In this document: positions 36,164 to 44,866 of the stretch, in pieces
Position numbering within the stretch: the stretch's first letter is position 1
Layout: the number at the start of each line of letters is the position of its first letter
DNA from: Streptomyces lacrimifluminis
Lineage (GTDB): Bacteria > Actinomycetota > Actinomycetes > Streptomycetales > Streptomycetaceae
DNA: 64,000 nt
Direction of reading: 5' to 3'
NCBI RefSeq assembly: GCF_014646095.1
Contig: NZ_BMMU01000001.1
Coordinates: 558,001 to 622,000, forward strand
Position numbers and translations under genes: made by a program
The notes under the pieces: model-generated
What the model saw: only the letters and a program-made list of their open reading frames with translations
The model's database searches: none
What the model was told of the DNA's origin: nothing

Positions 36164-37462
36164 ATGCCCGAAGCCGCGTCGCGGCTCCAGAGCTTCGCCG
36201 AGCAGTTGCTGGGGGCTCCGCTCCCGATGCGTATCCGCGCCTGGGACGGTTCGCAGGCAGGGCCGCCCGGTGCCCCCACCCTGGTAGTCCGCAACCGCCG
36301 CGCCCTGCGCCGGTTGCTGTGGAAACCCGGCGAACTGGGGCTCGCCCGGGCCTGGGTCGCCGGCGACCTGGACATCGAGGGGGACTTCTACGCCGCCCTC
36401 GATCACCTGTCCGGGCTGGTCTGGAACCGTGGGGAGGACGCCCGGAGTCTCGCCGAGGCACTGCGTGAACCCGGGGTGCGGGCCGCGGTGCGCGGGCTCG
36501 TGCGGATGGCCGGGCTCCCCGTCCCTCCCGCGCCGCCCCGTGAAGAGGTTGCGCGGCGGCGCCGAGGGCTCCACACCAAGCGCACCGACAAACGCGCCGT
36601 CAGCCACCACTACGACGTCGGCAACGACTTCTACGAGGTCGTCCTCGGGCCGTCCATGGTGTACTCCTGCGCCTACTGGGAGACCGCCGAGGGCGGCGAC
36701 ACCCTCGAAGACGCCCAGCGCGACAAGCTCGAACTCGTCTGCCGCAAGCTCGCCCTGATGCCGGGCCGGCGCCTCCTCGACGTCGGCTGCGGCTGGGGCT
36801 CCCTCGCCATCCACGCCGCCCGCGAGCACGGCGTACACGTCGTCGGCGTCACCCTCTCGCAGGAACAGGCCGCGTACGCCCGTAAGCGCGTCGCGGAGGA
36901 AGGGCTCGCCGACCGGGTGGAGATCCGGGTGCAGGACTACCGGGACGTCACCGACGCACCCTTCGACGCGGTCTCCTCCGTGGGGATGGCCGAGCATGTG
37001 GGAAGCGAGCAGTACCTGACGTACGCGCGCGATCTGTACGCCCTGCTCAAGCCGGGCGGCCGGCTGCTCAATCACCAGATCGCCCGTCGGCCGCACGCGG
37101 ACGAGGACGCGTACAGCCTCGACGGGTTCATCGACGCGTACGTCTTCCCGGACGGCGAACTCGCGCCCCTCGGCACCACCGTCACCCAGCTCGAACGGGC
37201 CGGGTTCGAGGTGCGCGACGTCGAGCCGATCCGGGAGCACTACGCGCTGACCCTGCGTCGGTGGGTCGCCAACCTGGAGGCCGACTGGACGCGGGCCCTG
37301 GACCTCACCAGCCCGGGGCGGGCCCGCGTCTGGCGGCTGTACATGGCCGCCTCCGCCCTCGCCTTCGAACGCAACCGGCTCGGCGTCAACCAGATCCTCG
37401 CCGTGCGGAGTTTGGAGGCCGGCGGCTCCGGGATGCCCTTGCGGGCCCGTACCTGGAACTGA
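36164..37462 (+). CDS. Cyclopropane-fatty-acyl-phospholipid synthase family methyltransferase
   Basis: 432 residues, ATG at 36164 eight bases after GGAGG. Residues about 1-140 are the lipid-binding N-terminal region of the CMAS family; then SHHYDVGNDFYEVVLGPSM, the SAM site LLDVGCGWGSLAIHAA near 203, VTLSQEQAAYARKR, and GMAEHVGSEQYLTYARDLY. The C-terminal third (GGRLLNHQI, FIDAYVFPDGEL) matches the family. It would methylenate or methylate membrane lipids. The last 15 coding bases including the stop are tandemly duplicated downstream. No operon partner. Confidence 0.92.
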   Translation: MPEAASRLQSFAEQLLGAPLPMRIRAWDGSQAGPPGAPTLVVRNRRALRRLLWKPGELGLARAWVAGDLDIEGDFYAALDHLSGLVWNRGEDARSLAEALREPGVRAAVRGLVRMAGLPVPPAPPREEVARRRRGLHTKRTDKRAVSHHYDVGNDFYEVVLGPSMVYSCAYWETAEGGDTLEDAQRDKLELVCRKLALMPGRRLLDVGCGWGSLAIHAAREHGVHVVGVTLSQEQAAYARKRVAEEGLADRVEIRVQDYRDVTDAPFDAVSSVGMAEHVGSEQYLTYARDLYALLKPGGRLLNHQIARRPHADEDAYSLDGFIDAYVFPDGELAPLGTTVTQLERAGFEVRDVEPIREHYALTLRRWVANLEADWTRALDLTSPGRARVWRLYMAASALAFERNRLGVNQILAVRSLEAGGSGMPLRARTWN

Positions 37463-37487
37463 CGTACCTGGAACTGACGCCAACGAG

Positions 37488-37533
37488 ACGGGAGTTGGGC
37501 TCCGCTGTTGTATCGGCGGAACCCAACTCCCGT
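37488..37533. terminator. Bidirectional terminator between convergent genes
   Basis: ACGGGAGTTGGG (37488) pairs with CCCAACTCCCGT (37522-37533), extended by TCCGC/GCGGA. It serves both the plus-strand methyltransferase and the minus-strand permease. Confidence 0.88.
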
Positions 37534-37551
37534 ACAGATGCCGCTTAACTC

Positions 37552-40089
37552 CTACTCCGACTGGATCGCGGCCAGCATGTTCATGCGGGCCGCGCGACGG
37601 GCCGGCCAAAGGGCCGCCAGGATGCCCACCGTGGCCGCGAGAAGCAGGAAGAGCGCCATCCTGGCCCAGGGCAGGACGAGTTCGTACGTCGGCATGCTCG
37701 TGCCCACCAGTTCGCCGGCCGCCCAGCCGAAGAACACGCCCAGGCCGATGCCCAGGACGCCGCCGAACAGGGAGATGACCAGGGACTCCAGACGGACCAT
37801 CCGCTTGATGCCCTTGCGGTCGAGGCCGATCGCGCGGAGCATGCCGATCTCCTGGGAGCGTTCGAAGACCGACATGGCCAGGGTGTTGACGACCCCGAGG
37901 ACCGCGACCAGGACCGCCATGGCCAGCAGGCCGTAGAGCATGTTCAGCATCAGCGTGAACATCTGCGCGATCTCGTTGGAGATGTCCTTCTTGTCCTGGA
38001 TCTTGATGGCCGGGTTGGCACCCAGGGCCTTCGCCAGCTTGTCCTTCGTCGCGCTCGTCGCGCCGTCCGACGTCTTCACCATGACCTGCATGTCGGTGTG
38101 GTCGGCCGCGTCCGTGCGGTGCGGGGCCAGCTGGGTGTTGTCGAGCATGATGCCGCTCACCACCTCGTTGCCCTCGTACACGCCCGCCACGGTCAGCCGC
38201 TGCTTCTGCCCGTCGTCGTAGATGACCGTGAAGGTCGAATCTGCCTTCCAGCCACGGGACTTGGCTGTTCGGTCGTCCACGACAACCTGGCTGCCGCCGA
38301 CCTTGAACGTGCCGTCGTCGACCGTCAGACTCGTCAGCTCGCCGATCGCGCCGCCGGTGACGCCGGTGATCCACTCCGACGTGTCGTCGATGAGGACGGC
38401 GGCGTCGGTCAGGGGGCTGACGGCGGTCACTCCGGGGGTCTTCGCCAGTTTTTCGGCGACGTCGGGGGAGAGCCCATTGCCGTTGGCCATCGAGACGATG
38501 TAGTCCGCCCTGATCGAGGCCGACGCCATCTTGTCGATCGCCTGCTGGAGGCTGCCCGCCATCACCGTCATGCCGGTGATGAGGGTGAGCCCGATCATCA
38601 GCGCGGAGGCCGTGGCGGCCGTACGACGGGGGTTGCGGACCGAGTTCTGGCGGGCCAGCTTCCCGGAGACGCCGAACACGCGCATGAACGGGCCGGCGGC
38701 GGCGATCAGCGGGCGGGAGAGGAGGGGGGTGAGGATGAAGACGCCGATGATGAGCAGTACCGCGCCGATGCCCATGGGGGCCTGGCCGTCCGAGCCGCTC
38801 ATCGACGTCGCGGCCAGGACCACGGCGATGCCCGCGCCCGAGAACAGCGCGCCCAGCGTGTTGCGCAGCACCAGTGACTTGGTGGTCGCGGTCGCGTGGA
38901 CGCTGCTCATGGCGGCCACCGGGGGGATCTTCGCGGCGCGGCGGCCGGGCAGCCAGGCCGCCAGCATGGTGATGAGGATGCCGACCGCGAGGGCCGCGCC
39001 GACCGTGCCCGGGGTGACGACCAGCGGCCCGTCGGGCACGGTCGCGCCGAGCGTGCCCAGCAGTGCCTTCAGCCCGGCCCCGATGCCGATGCCCGCGATC
39101 AGCCCGGTCACCGCCGCCACCGCGCCGACCACGAACGCCTCGATCAGCACGGACCGGGTGACCTGCCGGCGCGAGGCACCGACCGCCCGCATCAGCGCCA
39201 GTTCCTTGGTGCGCTGGGCGACCAGCATGGTGAAGGTGTTGGCGATGATGAACGTACCGACGAACAGCGCGATGCCCGCGAAGACCAGCAGGCCCTGCTT
39301 CAGGCCGCTCATCTCGGAGGCGATGTTCCTCGCCTGGTCGTCGGCGAGTTTCGTGGCCGTCGTCGTCTCGACGGCGTTTCGCGGCAGGGCCTTGTCCAGC
39401 GCCGCCTTGAGTGCGGCCTGGCTCGTCCCGGCCGCCGCCTTGACGTCGATCTCGTCGTACGCGCCCACCTTGCCGTACAGCCGCTGCGCGGTCGCCGTGT
39501 CGAAGAGGGCGAGGCTGCCGCCGGCCGTCACGTTGCCGTCGTCCGTGGTGAAGATGCCGGAGAGGGTGGGGGAGAGCACCGGGCCGTCCACCGACAGGCG
39601 CACGGTGTCCCCGACCTGGTAACCGGCCCGCTCGGCGGTCTTCGCGTCGAGGGCGACCTGGCCGGCGCCCTTGGGCGCGGCGCCGTCGCTCAGCGGGTAT
39701 CGGGCGTCCTTGTCGCTCCAGTAGTTGCCGCCCTGCGACTGGAAACCGTCGCCGACGAGATTGCCGTCCTTGTCGGCGATGGCCGTGAAGCCGCTCACGA
39801 CCCCGATGACGGAGGCGGCGCCCGGAACCTTCGCGCTCTCGTCGAGCAGGGCCTGCGTCAGCTGCGGGGGCTGGCCGGTCGTGTCGCCCGCATCGTCCCC
39901 GACGCCCGGCAGTACGGCGACGTCGACCTGGTCGAAGCCCTTGGCGGAGCTGTTCTGGAGGGCGTTCGAGAGGGTGTTGGTGAAGACCAGGGTCCCGGAC
40001 ACGAACGCCACGCCGAGCATCACGGCGAGCACGGTCATCAGAAGTCTGGCCTTGTGCGCGAGTACGTTGCGCAGCGCGGTACGGAACAT
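37552..40089 (-). CDS. FtsX/MacB-like ABC permease (second copy)
   Basis: 845 residues from the ATG at 40089. It has the same architecture as the 7917-10490 gene: an N-terminal transmembrane helix (LLMTVLAVMLGVAFVSGTL), extracytoplasmic domains, and two FtsX bundles with AQRTKELALMRAVGASRRQV and FERSQEIGMLRAIGLDRKG. It is separated from its ATPase gene upstream by 68 bases. Like the first system it probably exports or senses an envelope substrate; cargo unknown. Confidence 0.92.
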   Translation of the reverse strand: MFRTALRNVLAHKARLLMTVLAVMLGVAFVSGTLVFTNTLSNALQNSSAKGFDQVDVAVLPGVGDDAGDTTGQPPQLTQALLDESAKVPGAASVIGVVSGFTAIADKDGNLVGDGFQSQGGNYWSDKDARYPLSDGAAPKGAGQVALDAKTAERAGYQVGDTVRLSVDGPVLSPTLSGIFTTDDGNVTAGGSLALFDTATAQRLYGKVGAYDEIDVKAAAGTSQAALKAALDKALPRNAVETTTATKLADDQARNIASEMSGLKQGLLVFAGIALFVGTFIIANTFTMLVAQRTKELALMRAVGASRRQVTRSVLIEAFVVGAVAAVTGLIAGIGIGAGLKALLGTLGATVPDGPLVVTPGTVGAALAVGILITMLAAWLPGRRAAKIPPVAAMSSVHATATTKSLVLRNTLGALFSGAGIAVVLAATSMSGSDGQAPMGIGAVLLIIGVFILTPLLSRPLIAAAGPFMRVFGVSGKLARQNSVRNPRRTAATASALMIGLTLITGMTVMAGSLQQAIDKMASASIRADYIVSMANGNGLSPDVAEKLAKTPGVTAVSPLTDAAVLIDDTSEWITGVTGGAIGELTSLTVDDGTFKVGGSQVVVDDRTAKSRGWKADSTFTVIYDDGQKQRLTVAGVYEGNEVVSGIMLDNTQLAPHRTDAADHTDMQVMVKTSDGATSATKDKLAKALGANPAIKIQDKKDISNEIAQMFTLMLNMLYGLLAMAVLVAVLGVVNTLAMSVFERSQEIGMLRAIGLDRKGIKRMVRLESLVISLFGGVLGIGLGVFFGWAAGELVGTSMPTYELVLPWARMALFLLLAATVGILAALWPARRAARMNMLAAIQSE

Positions 40090-40157
40090 GGGGTGTCGTC
40101 TCAGTCCGTCGTCGTGAAGTGTGAAGTCAGGCCGGGGGCGCGGGAATTGAGTGCGCG

Positions 40158-40934
40158 TCAGCTGGTGCGGACGGTCCTGGTGTCCAACCGCTTCATGCGG
40201 TCCAGGACGCCGTCCGCCGTCGGGCCGTACAGCTCGTCCACGATCCTGCCGTCCGCGAGGAAGACCACCCGGTCCGCGTAGGCCGCCGCCACCGGGTCGT
40301 GGGTGACCATCACGACCGTCTGCCCCAGCTCCCGTACGGAGTTGCGCAGGAAGCCCAGTACCTCGGCGCCGGCGCGGGAGTCGAGGTTTCCGGTCGGTTC
40401 GTCGCCGAAGATGATGTCGGGGCGGGAGGCCAGGGCCCGGGCCACGGCGACGCGCTGCTGCTGGCCGCCGGAGAGCTGGGACGGGCGGTGGCGGAGCCGG
40501 TCGGCGAGGCCGATCATCGAGATCACCGACTCCAGCCACTCCTTGTCCGGCTTGCGGCCCGCGATGTCCATCGGGAGGGTGATGTTCTCCAGGGCGGTCA
40601 GCGTCGGCAGCAGGTTGAACGCCTGGAAGATGAAGCCGATCTTGTCCCGGCGGAGCTTGGTGAGCTGCTTGTCCTTGAGTGAGCCCAGTTCGGTGTCGCC
40701 GATGCGCACGGAACCGGACGAGAAGGAGTCAAGGCCCGCCACGCAGTGCATCAGCGTGGACTTGCCGGAGCCGGACGGGCCCATGATCGCGGTGAACTCG
40801 GCCTGTTTGAAGTCGACGGAGACCCGGTCGAGGGCGACGACCTGTGTCTCTCCCTGTCCGTAGACCTTGGACAGTTCCGTGGCGCGGGCGGCCACCGTGG
40901 TGGTGGGCCGGTCGGCGAGGGGAGTGGTGGTCAC
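40158..40934 (-). CDS. ABC transporter ATP-binding protein (second MacB-type copy)
   Basis: 258 residues from a GTG with CAGGAGC before it. Walker A GPSGSGKST, GFIFQAFNLLPTL, signature LSGGQQQRVAVARAL, Walker B IIFGDEPTGNLDSRAG, H-loop VMVTHDP. It is a close paralogue of the ATPase at 7132-7920, including the ITLPMDIAGRKPDK helix. It leads the minus-strand pair with the permease. Longer in-frame starts reach 41294 but would put coding into the bldA promoter region with no Shine-Dalgarno sequence. Confidence 0.93.
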   Translation of the reverse strand: MTTTPLADRPTTTVAARATELSKVYGQGETQVVALDRVSVDFKQAEFTAIMGPSGSGKSTLMHCVAGLDSFSSGSVRIGDTELGSLKDKQLTKLRRDKIGFIFQAFNLLPTLTALENITLPMDIAGRKPDKEWLESVISMIGLADRLRHRPSQLSGGQQQRVAVARALASRPDIIFGDEPTGNLDSRAGAEVLGFLRNSVRELGQTVVMVTHDPVAAAYADRVVFLADGRIVDELYGPTADGVLDRMKRLDTRTVRTS

Positions 40935-41381
40935 GGGTGGGGCTCCTGTCGGGACAGCGGTGCGCGGCGATGGGCCAGGGGTGTGCTGGGTTCGAGATCT
41001 GAAGCTCGTGAACCCATCGTCATGGCCCGAGGCCGCCGTGTAGTCACCCGTTGTTCCGGTTCCGAAGGCAGACCCGGGGCGGACCCCGGGTGCCTGTGTC
41101 ATACCTGGGGATGACGGCCGTCCCCTAGGAGCTCTGCGCGGACCGCCGGACGCGGTGATGGCAAGAACAGGTGGAGCCCCCTTGTTCAGACGGTGAAATT
41201 CCGTCATTCCGCATGTGCGCCGAGCCTCCTCGCGAAAGGCTATTGGCAAGTGCGGATGGCTCGTTCCAGGTGCTGATGCACCCTCAGAAGTCAATAAAAT
41301 AAGACAACATCGGGCCCCTCACCCGCAGTTCGGGTGGGGTGTCCCGATAGGCTCGGAACCTCGTTGCGGAGCCCAGGGCCT
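40935..41381. other. Divergent region between ABC pair and bldA
   Basis: 447 bases that must hold the promoters of the minus-strand ABC operon and of bldA. It includes an unusually AT-rich patch (about 41291-41310, AATAAAATAAGACAAC) and a hairpin at 41313-41339 (CCCCTCACCCG / CGGGTGGGG). GATAGGCT at 41347-41354 could be the bldA -10. No coding sequence. Confidence 0.5.
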
Positions 41382-41465
41382 GCCCGGATGGTGGAATGCA
41401 GACACGGCGAGCTTAAACCTCGCTGCCCCTTCGCGGGCGTGCCGGTTCAAGTCCGGCTCCGGGCA
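41382..41465 (+). tRNA. bldA: tRNA-Leu(UAA), bldA
   Basis: 84 bases. Acceptor arms GCCCGGA/TCCGGGC, D-arm GTG/CAC, anticodon stem GCGAG/CTCGC with loop CTTAAAC, anticodon TAA at 41414-41416, a long class II variable arm (GCCCCTTCGCGGGC), T-arm GCCGG/CCGGC, discriminator A. CCA is not encoded. In Streptomyces the sole tRNA-Leu(UAA) is BldA, which reads the rare UUA codon and controls aerial growth and antibiotic genes translationally. The downstream gene is pobA. Confidence 0.97.
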
Positions 41466-41634
41466 CTTCCGACTGCCGTATGCCGGATTTGTCGGTGCTG
41501 TGTTCATTGAGGACTTCATCGCGGAAGCGTTGACAGCGGGCGTGTGCGGTCGGACACTCATCGCAGAGAGTTCGTGAAGAAAATTTCACCATGCGAACAA
41601 GCTGGGTGACCGCACCGCACGAAGGGAACGACCG

Positions 41635-42810
41635 ATGCGTACCACCGTCGGCATCATCGGAGCCGGCCCCGCCGGGCTCCTGCTCGCCCGGCTGCTCCAC
41701 AATGCCGGTATCGACTCGGTCGTCCTGGAGAGCCGCGACCGGGAGTACGTGGAGCACCGGCAGCGGGCCGGGATCCTGGAGCAGGGCACCGTCGACGTGC
41801 TGCGCGCGGCCGGAGCCGGCGCGCGCATGGACCGCGAGGGTCTGCGTCACGACGGCATCGAGCTGCGCTACGACAGGAAACGCCACCGCGTCGACTTCCC
41901 CGCCCTCACCGACGGCCGGTCCGTGATGGTGTACGCGCAGACCGAGGTCTGCAAGGACCTCATCGCCCTCCAGCTGGCGGAGGGCGGCCCGCTGCTCTTC
42001 GAGGCGGAGGCGCTCGCCGTCGAGGACCCCGACAGCGGCAGCCCCCGGGTGCGGTTCCGGCACGAGGGGCGCGAGGACGTACTGGAGTGCGAGTACGTCG
42101 TCGGGTGCGACGGCTTCTGGGGGGTGGCCCGTACGGCGGTCCCCGCCGAACTCACCCGGGTCTTCGAACGGTCGTACCCTTTCGGCTGGCTCGGCATCCT
42201 CGCCGACGTACCGCCCTCGCACGACGAGCTGGTCTACGCCCGCCACGACCGCGGCTTCGCCCTCCTGTCCATGCGCTCCCCGTCCGTCTCCCGCCTCTAC
42301 CTCCAGGTACCGGACGGCACCGACGCCGAGGCGTGGAGCGACGAGGAGATCTGGGACGAGCTGGAGCGGCGCTTCGAGACCGCCGACGGCTGGAAGCTCG
42401 ACCGGGGACCCATCACCCAGAAGTCCGTGACACCGATGCGGAGCTACGTCCACGAGCCGATGCGGTACGGACGGCTGTTCCTGGCCGGGGACGCCGCGCA
42501 CATCGTGCCGCCCACCGGCGCCAAGGGGCTCAACCTCGCCGTCGGGGACGTCGTGACCTTCGCGCGCGCACTGACGCACGAGAAGGAGACGGGGTCGGCC
42601 CAGCTGCTCGACGCCTACTCCGAGACCTGTCTGCGCCGCGTCTGGCAGGCCGAGCGGTTCTCGTACGACATGACGACCCTCCTGCACCGGAGCCCGGACG
42701 CCACTCCCTTCGAGGACCGGCTCCAGCTGGCCCGGCTGGAGCGGATCGCGGGCGCCCGTTCGGCGGAGACGGACCTGGCCGAGGGGTACACGGGTTTCCC
42801 CCTGGACTGA
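41635..42810 (+). CDS. pobA: 4-hydroxybenzoate 3-monooxygenase
   Basis: 391 residues. ATG at 41635 after GAAGGGAACG. FAD sites: GIIGAGPAGLLLARLLHNAG at the N-terminus, EYVVGCDGFWGVART, and GRLFLAGDAAHIVPPTGAKG; RAGILEQGTVDVLR is the specific PobA motif. It hydroxylates 4-hydroxybenzoate to protocatechuate with NAD(P)H. No pcaGH or other aromatic genes are next to it, so it is a separate transcription unit. A TTGACA hexamer at 41530 is a possible -35. Confidence 0.94.
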   Translation: MRTTVGIIGAGPAGLLLARLLHNAGIDSVVLESRDREYVEHRQRAGILEQGTVDVLRAAGAGARMDREGLRHDGIELRYDRKRHRVDFPALTDGRSVMVYAQTEVCKDLIALQLAEGGPLLFEAEALAVEDPDSGSPRVRFRHEGREDVLECEYVVGCDGFWGVARTAVPAELTRVFERSYPFGWLGILADVPPSHDELVYARHDRGFALLSMRSPSVSRLYLQVPDGTDAEAWSDEEIWDELERRFETADGWKLDRGPITQKSVTPMRSYVHEPMRYGRLFLAGDAAHIVPPTGAKGLNLAVGDVVTFARALTHEKETGSAQLLDAYSETCLRRVWQAERFSYDMTTLLHRSPDATPFEDRLQLARLERIAGARSAETDLAEGYTGFPLD

Positions 42811-43049
42811 CGGGAAAGTCGGGGGAGACCGGCGGGTGGCCGACCGGTGGTGCCGGTCGATCAGCGGGCGGTCTCGGCTCTGTACCGGGTTGGTCATGGT
42901 CCCGGGGGTCCGTGGCCGGGAATCAAGGGGGCGCGTAGCGTGTTCGTGACAGGACGAGGGAAAGATCCTCCCCAAGCACTAGGGTCAATCCTTTGCCCAC
43001 CTATTACTCTTGAGCCCAAGACCACGCACTGTGGCCATGGAGGAGTGAA

Positions 43050-43958
43050 ATGAGGAGCAGCAACCCGGTCTTCTCGCGACGGGGGTTCAGCCGCGACAAC
43101 GGCCACGCGGGTTTCCACACCGCGCCGCAGGCCGGGGGCGCCGCTGTCGGCACGCAGTCGGGCAACCCGTATGCGGACCAGCACGCCCAGCAGGGCGGCA
43201 ACCCGTACGCGACCAACCCCTACGCCCAGCAGGACCTTCAGCACGGCGCGCCGCCGCAGGCCCCGGTCACCACCGGCCGGATGACGATCGACGATGTCGT
43301 CATGCGGACGGCCACCACGCTCGGTGTGCTGGTCGTCACGGCGGCGCTCGCCTGGGCGCTGCTGCCCGTGGACGACGCGAACATCAGCCGGTCCTACGGC
43401 ATCGCCATCGGCGCCGGTCTGATCGCGATGGTCCTGGGCCTCGTCCAGTCCTTCAAGCGCAAGGCCTCGCCCGCGCTGATCCTGACGTACGCGGCGCTGG
43501 AGGGTGTCTTCCTCGGCGTCGTCTCCAGCGTCGTCGACAACCGCATCGCGAGCGGTGCGGCCATGCAGGCCGTGATCGGCACGCTGGCGGTTTTCACCGC
43601 CGTACTCGTGGCGTACAAGGCGGGCTGGATCCGCGTCAACCGCCGCTTCTACGGCTTCGTGATGGCTGCGGCGCTCGGCTTCGTGCTGCTGATGGCCGTG
43701 AACCTGCTGTTCGCGGTGTTCGGCGGCGGTGACGGCCTCGGCTTCCGCAGCGGCCCCCTCGGCATCATCTTCGGGGTCATCGGCATCCTGCTCGGCGCGT
43801 GCTTCCTCGCCCTCGACTTCAAGCAGGTCGAGGACGGCATCGCCTACGGCGCGCCGCGCGAGGAGGCCTGGCTCGCCGCCTTCGGCCTCACGATGACGCT
43901 GGTCTGGATCTACCTGGAGTTCCTGCGGCTGATCGCCATCCTTCAGGGTGACGACTAG
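43050..43958 (+). CDS. Bax inhibitor-1 / YccA family membrane protein
   Basis: 302 residues behind GGAGGAG. A 75-residue Gly/Gln/Ala-rich cytoplasmic tail (GNPYADQHAQQGGNPYATNP) is followed by seven hydrophobic helices (for example TLGVLVVTAALAWALL, GIAIGAGLIAMVLG, LILTYAALEGVFLG). The family signature is EGVFLGVVSS, and the pH-sensor aspartates lie near the C-terminus (LDFKQVEDGIAYGAPREEAW). Family members are calcium-leak channels or stress modulators. Monocistronic, ending at a terminator. Confidence 0.9.
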   Translation: MRSSNPVFSRRGFSRDNGHAGFHTAPQAGGAAVGTQSGNPYADQHAQQGGNPYATNPYAQQDLQHGAPPQAPVTTGRMTIDDVVMRTATTLGVLVVTAALAWALLPVDDANISRSYGIAIGAGLIAMVLGLVQSFKRKASPALILTYAALEGVFLGVVSSVVDNRIASGAAMQAVIGTLAVFTAVLVAYKAGWIRVNRRFYGFVMAAALGFVLLMAVNLLFAVFGGGDGLGFRSGPLGIIFGVIGILLGACFLALDFKQVEDGIAYGAPREEAWLAAFGLTMTLVWIYLEFLRLIAILQGDD

Positions 43959-44004
43959 TAGGCAGTAAGAGGGCCGGCCCGTAGTGGTCGGCAGGCAGAC
44001 AGCA

Positions 44005-44036
44005 GAAGGGCCCCGGGAGCGATCCCGGGGCCCTTC
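44005..44036. terminator. Bidirectional terminator
   Basis: GAAGGGCCCCGGGA pairs with TCCCGGGGCCCTTC around GCGA, between the convergent Bax-inhibitor and DUF4287 genes. Followed by GTCTC. Confidence 0.88.
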
Positions 44037-44103
44037 GTCTCGTCGTGGTGTCGGTGCGCGCCCCGGGTTTCTCGGAGGGCTGGGCTCTCAGAGAGCCGTG
44101 CTC

Positions 44104-44334
44104 TCAGAGGAACTTGCGCGCGGCCCTCCTCAGGTCGTACTCGTGAATGATCGCCTTGGCGTGCCCGTACGCGAGATTGTGCTCGTGCCGGAGCCAGCTG
44201 ACCTTCTCCTCGAAGCGGAAGAGGGAGGGGCCTTCGTCGACGGTGCGCAACCAGTCGGACACTTCACGACCGGTGCAGTGAGGGATGCGGGCGAGCATGT
44301 TGCGGTGGGTCTCCTCGGAGAGGACGTGGGACAT
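44104..44334 (-). CDS. DUF4287 small protein
   Basis: 76 residues from the ATG at 44334. It reads MSHVLSEETHRNMLARIPHC, TGREVSDWLRTVDEG, then KVSWLRHEHNLAYGHAKAII. The TG-x3-W and HNLxYGHAxAI features are those of DUF4287. No known function; members are small cytoplasmic proteins. It is divergent from the 44439 gene. Confidence 0.78.
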   Translation of the reverse strand: MSHVLSEETHRNMLARIPHCTGREVSDWLRTVDEGPSLFRFEEKVSWLRHEHNLAYGHAKAIIHEYDLRRAARKFL

Positions 44335-44438
44335 CGGCGCCTCCGGACGCAAAGGGGATGTAAGCCGGTCCTTCACGCCACGGTGCCTGAGGGTTGGGTT
44401 GTTGGCAACAGTCCAGGTACGACGCGTAGTCTCGCGGC

Positions 44439-44750
44439 GTGCTGGATACCTCGCCTTTGACGCTCGCAGTGGATCACTTTGCCGACCGGTTGCGGGCGGC
44501 GCCGCAGAGTCGGTTGCAGAGGGGGGCCGCGGCGGAGGCGTTGGGGCTGGCCAGGGAGTTGGCACGGCGGGCCCAGCTGCTGGAGTCGCCGGGGAGTGAG
44601 CCCCGGGTGATGCCGGACGTGGGGATGTTCGCCGCGGCGGATCAGGTGACTGTCGCCGCGCACGATCTGGCGCTCGTTCTGAGGAGCGAGGGGGAACTGG
44701 CCGCGGCACTTGCTCTGGTCGCGGAGGCTCAGCAGCGGGCGGCGGTGTAA
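44439..44750 (+). CDS. Small Streptomyces hypothetical protein
   Basis: 103 residues from a GTG start. All-helical, Ala/Leu/Arg-rich (RLQRGAAAEALGLARELARR), a Pro-Asp hinge (EPRVMPDVGMFAAADQ) and a second helix (VAEAQQRAAV). No Cys, no signal peptide, no recognised domain. High GC at third codon positions supports it being coding. Function unknown. Confidence 0.65.
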   Translation: MLDTSPLTLAVDHFADRLRAAPQSRLQRGAAAEALGLARELARRAQLLESPGSEPRVMPDVGMFAAADQVTVAAHDLALVLRSEGELAAALALVAEAQQRAAV

Positions 44751-44779
44751 GGGGTTCGTTGCCGACTGCCCCTGCCTCG

Positions 44780-44856
44780 CCGGTGGGGGCTTGTCGCGCG
44801 CACGCGGCGGAGCCGTGGATGTCACAGCCCCGCGCCCCTGTCGGGGCGCTCCCCCT
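44780..44856. repeat. Streptomyces 'CACAGCCCCGCGCCCC' intergenic repeat
   Basis: Contains ACGCGGCGGAGCCG, then CACAGCCCCGCGCCCC and a hairpin GCGCCCC-TGTC-GGGGCGC at 44832-44849. This is a widespread Streptomyces intergenic palindromic element and can also terminate the preceding gene. A related copy is at 47499-47535. Confidence 0.7.
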
Positions 44857-44866
44857 CAGGCACGTC

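Noticed and set aside
41382-41465. bldA 3' end as an attachment site for an integrated element
   Set aside because: No integrase or duplicated tRNA 3' segment was seen nearby.
41571-41589. GTGAA...TTCAC pair resembling a Rex site before pobA
   Set aside because: The half-sites are separated by 6 bases instead of 4, and the outer bases do not fit.
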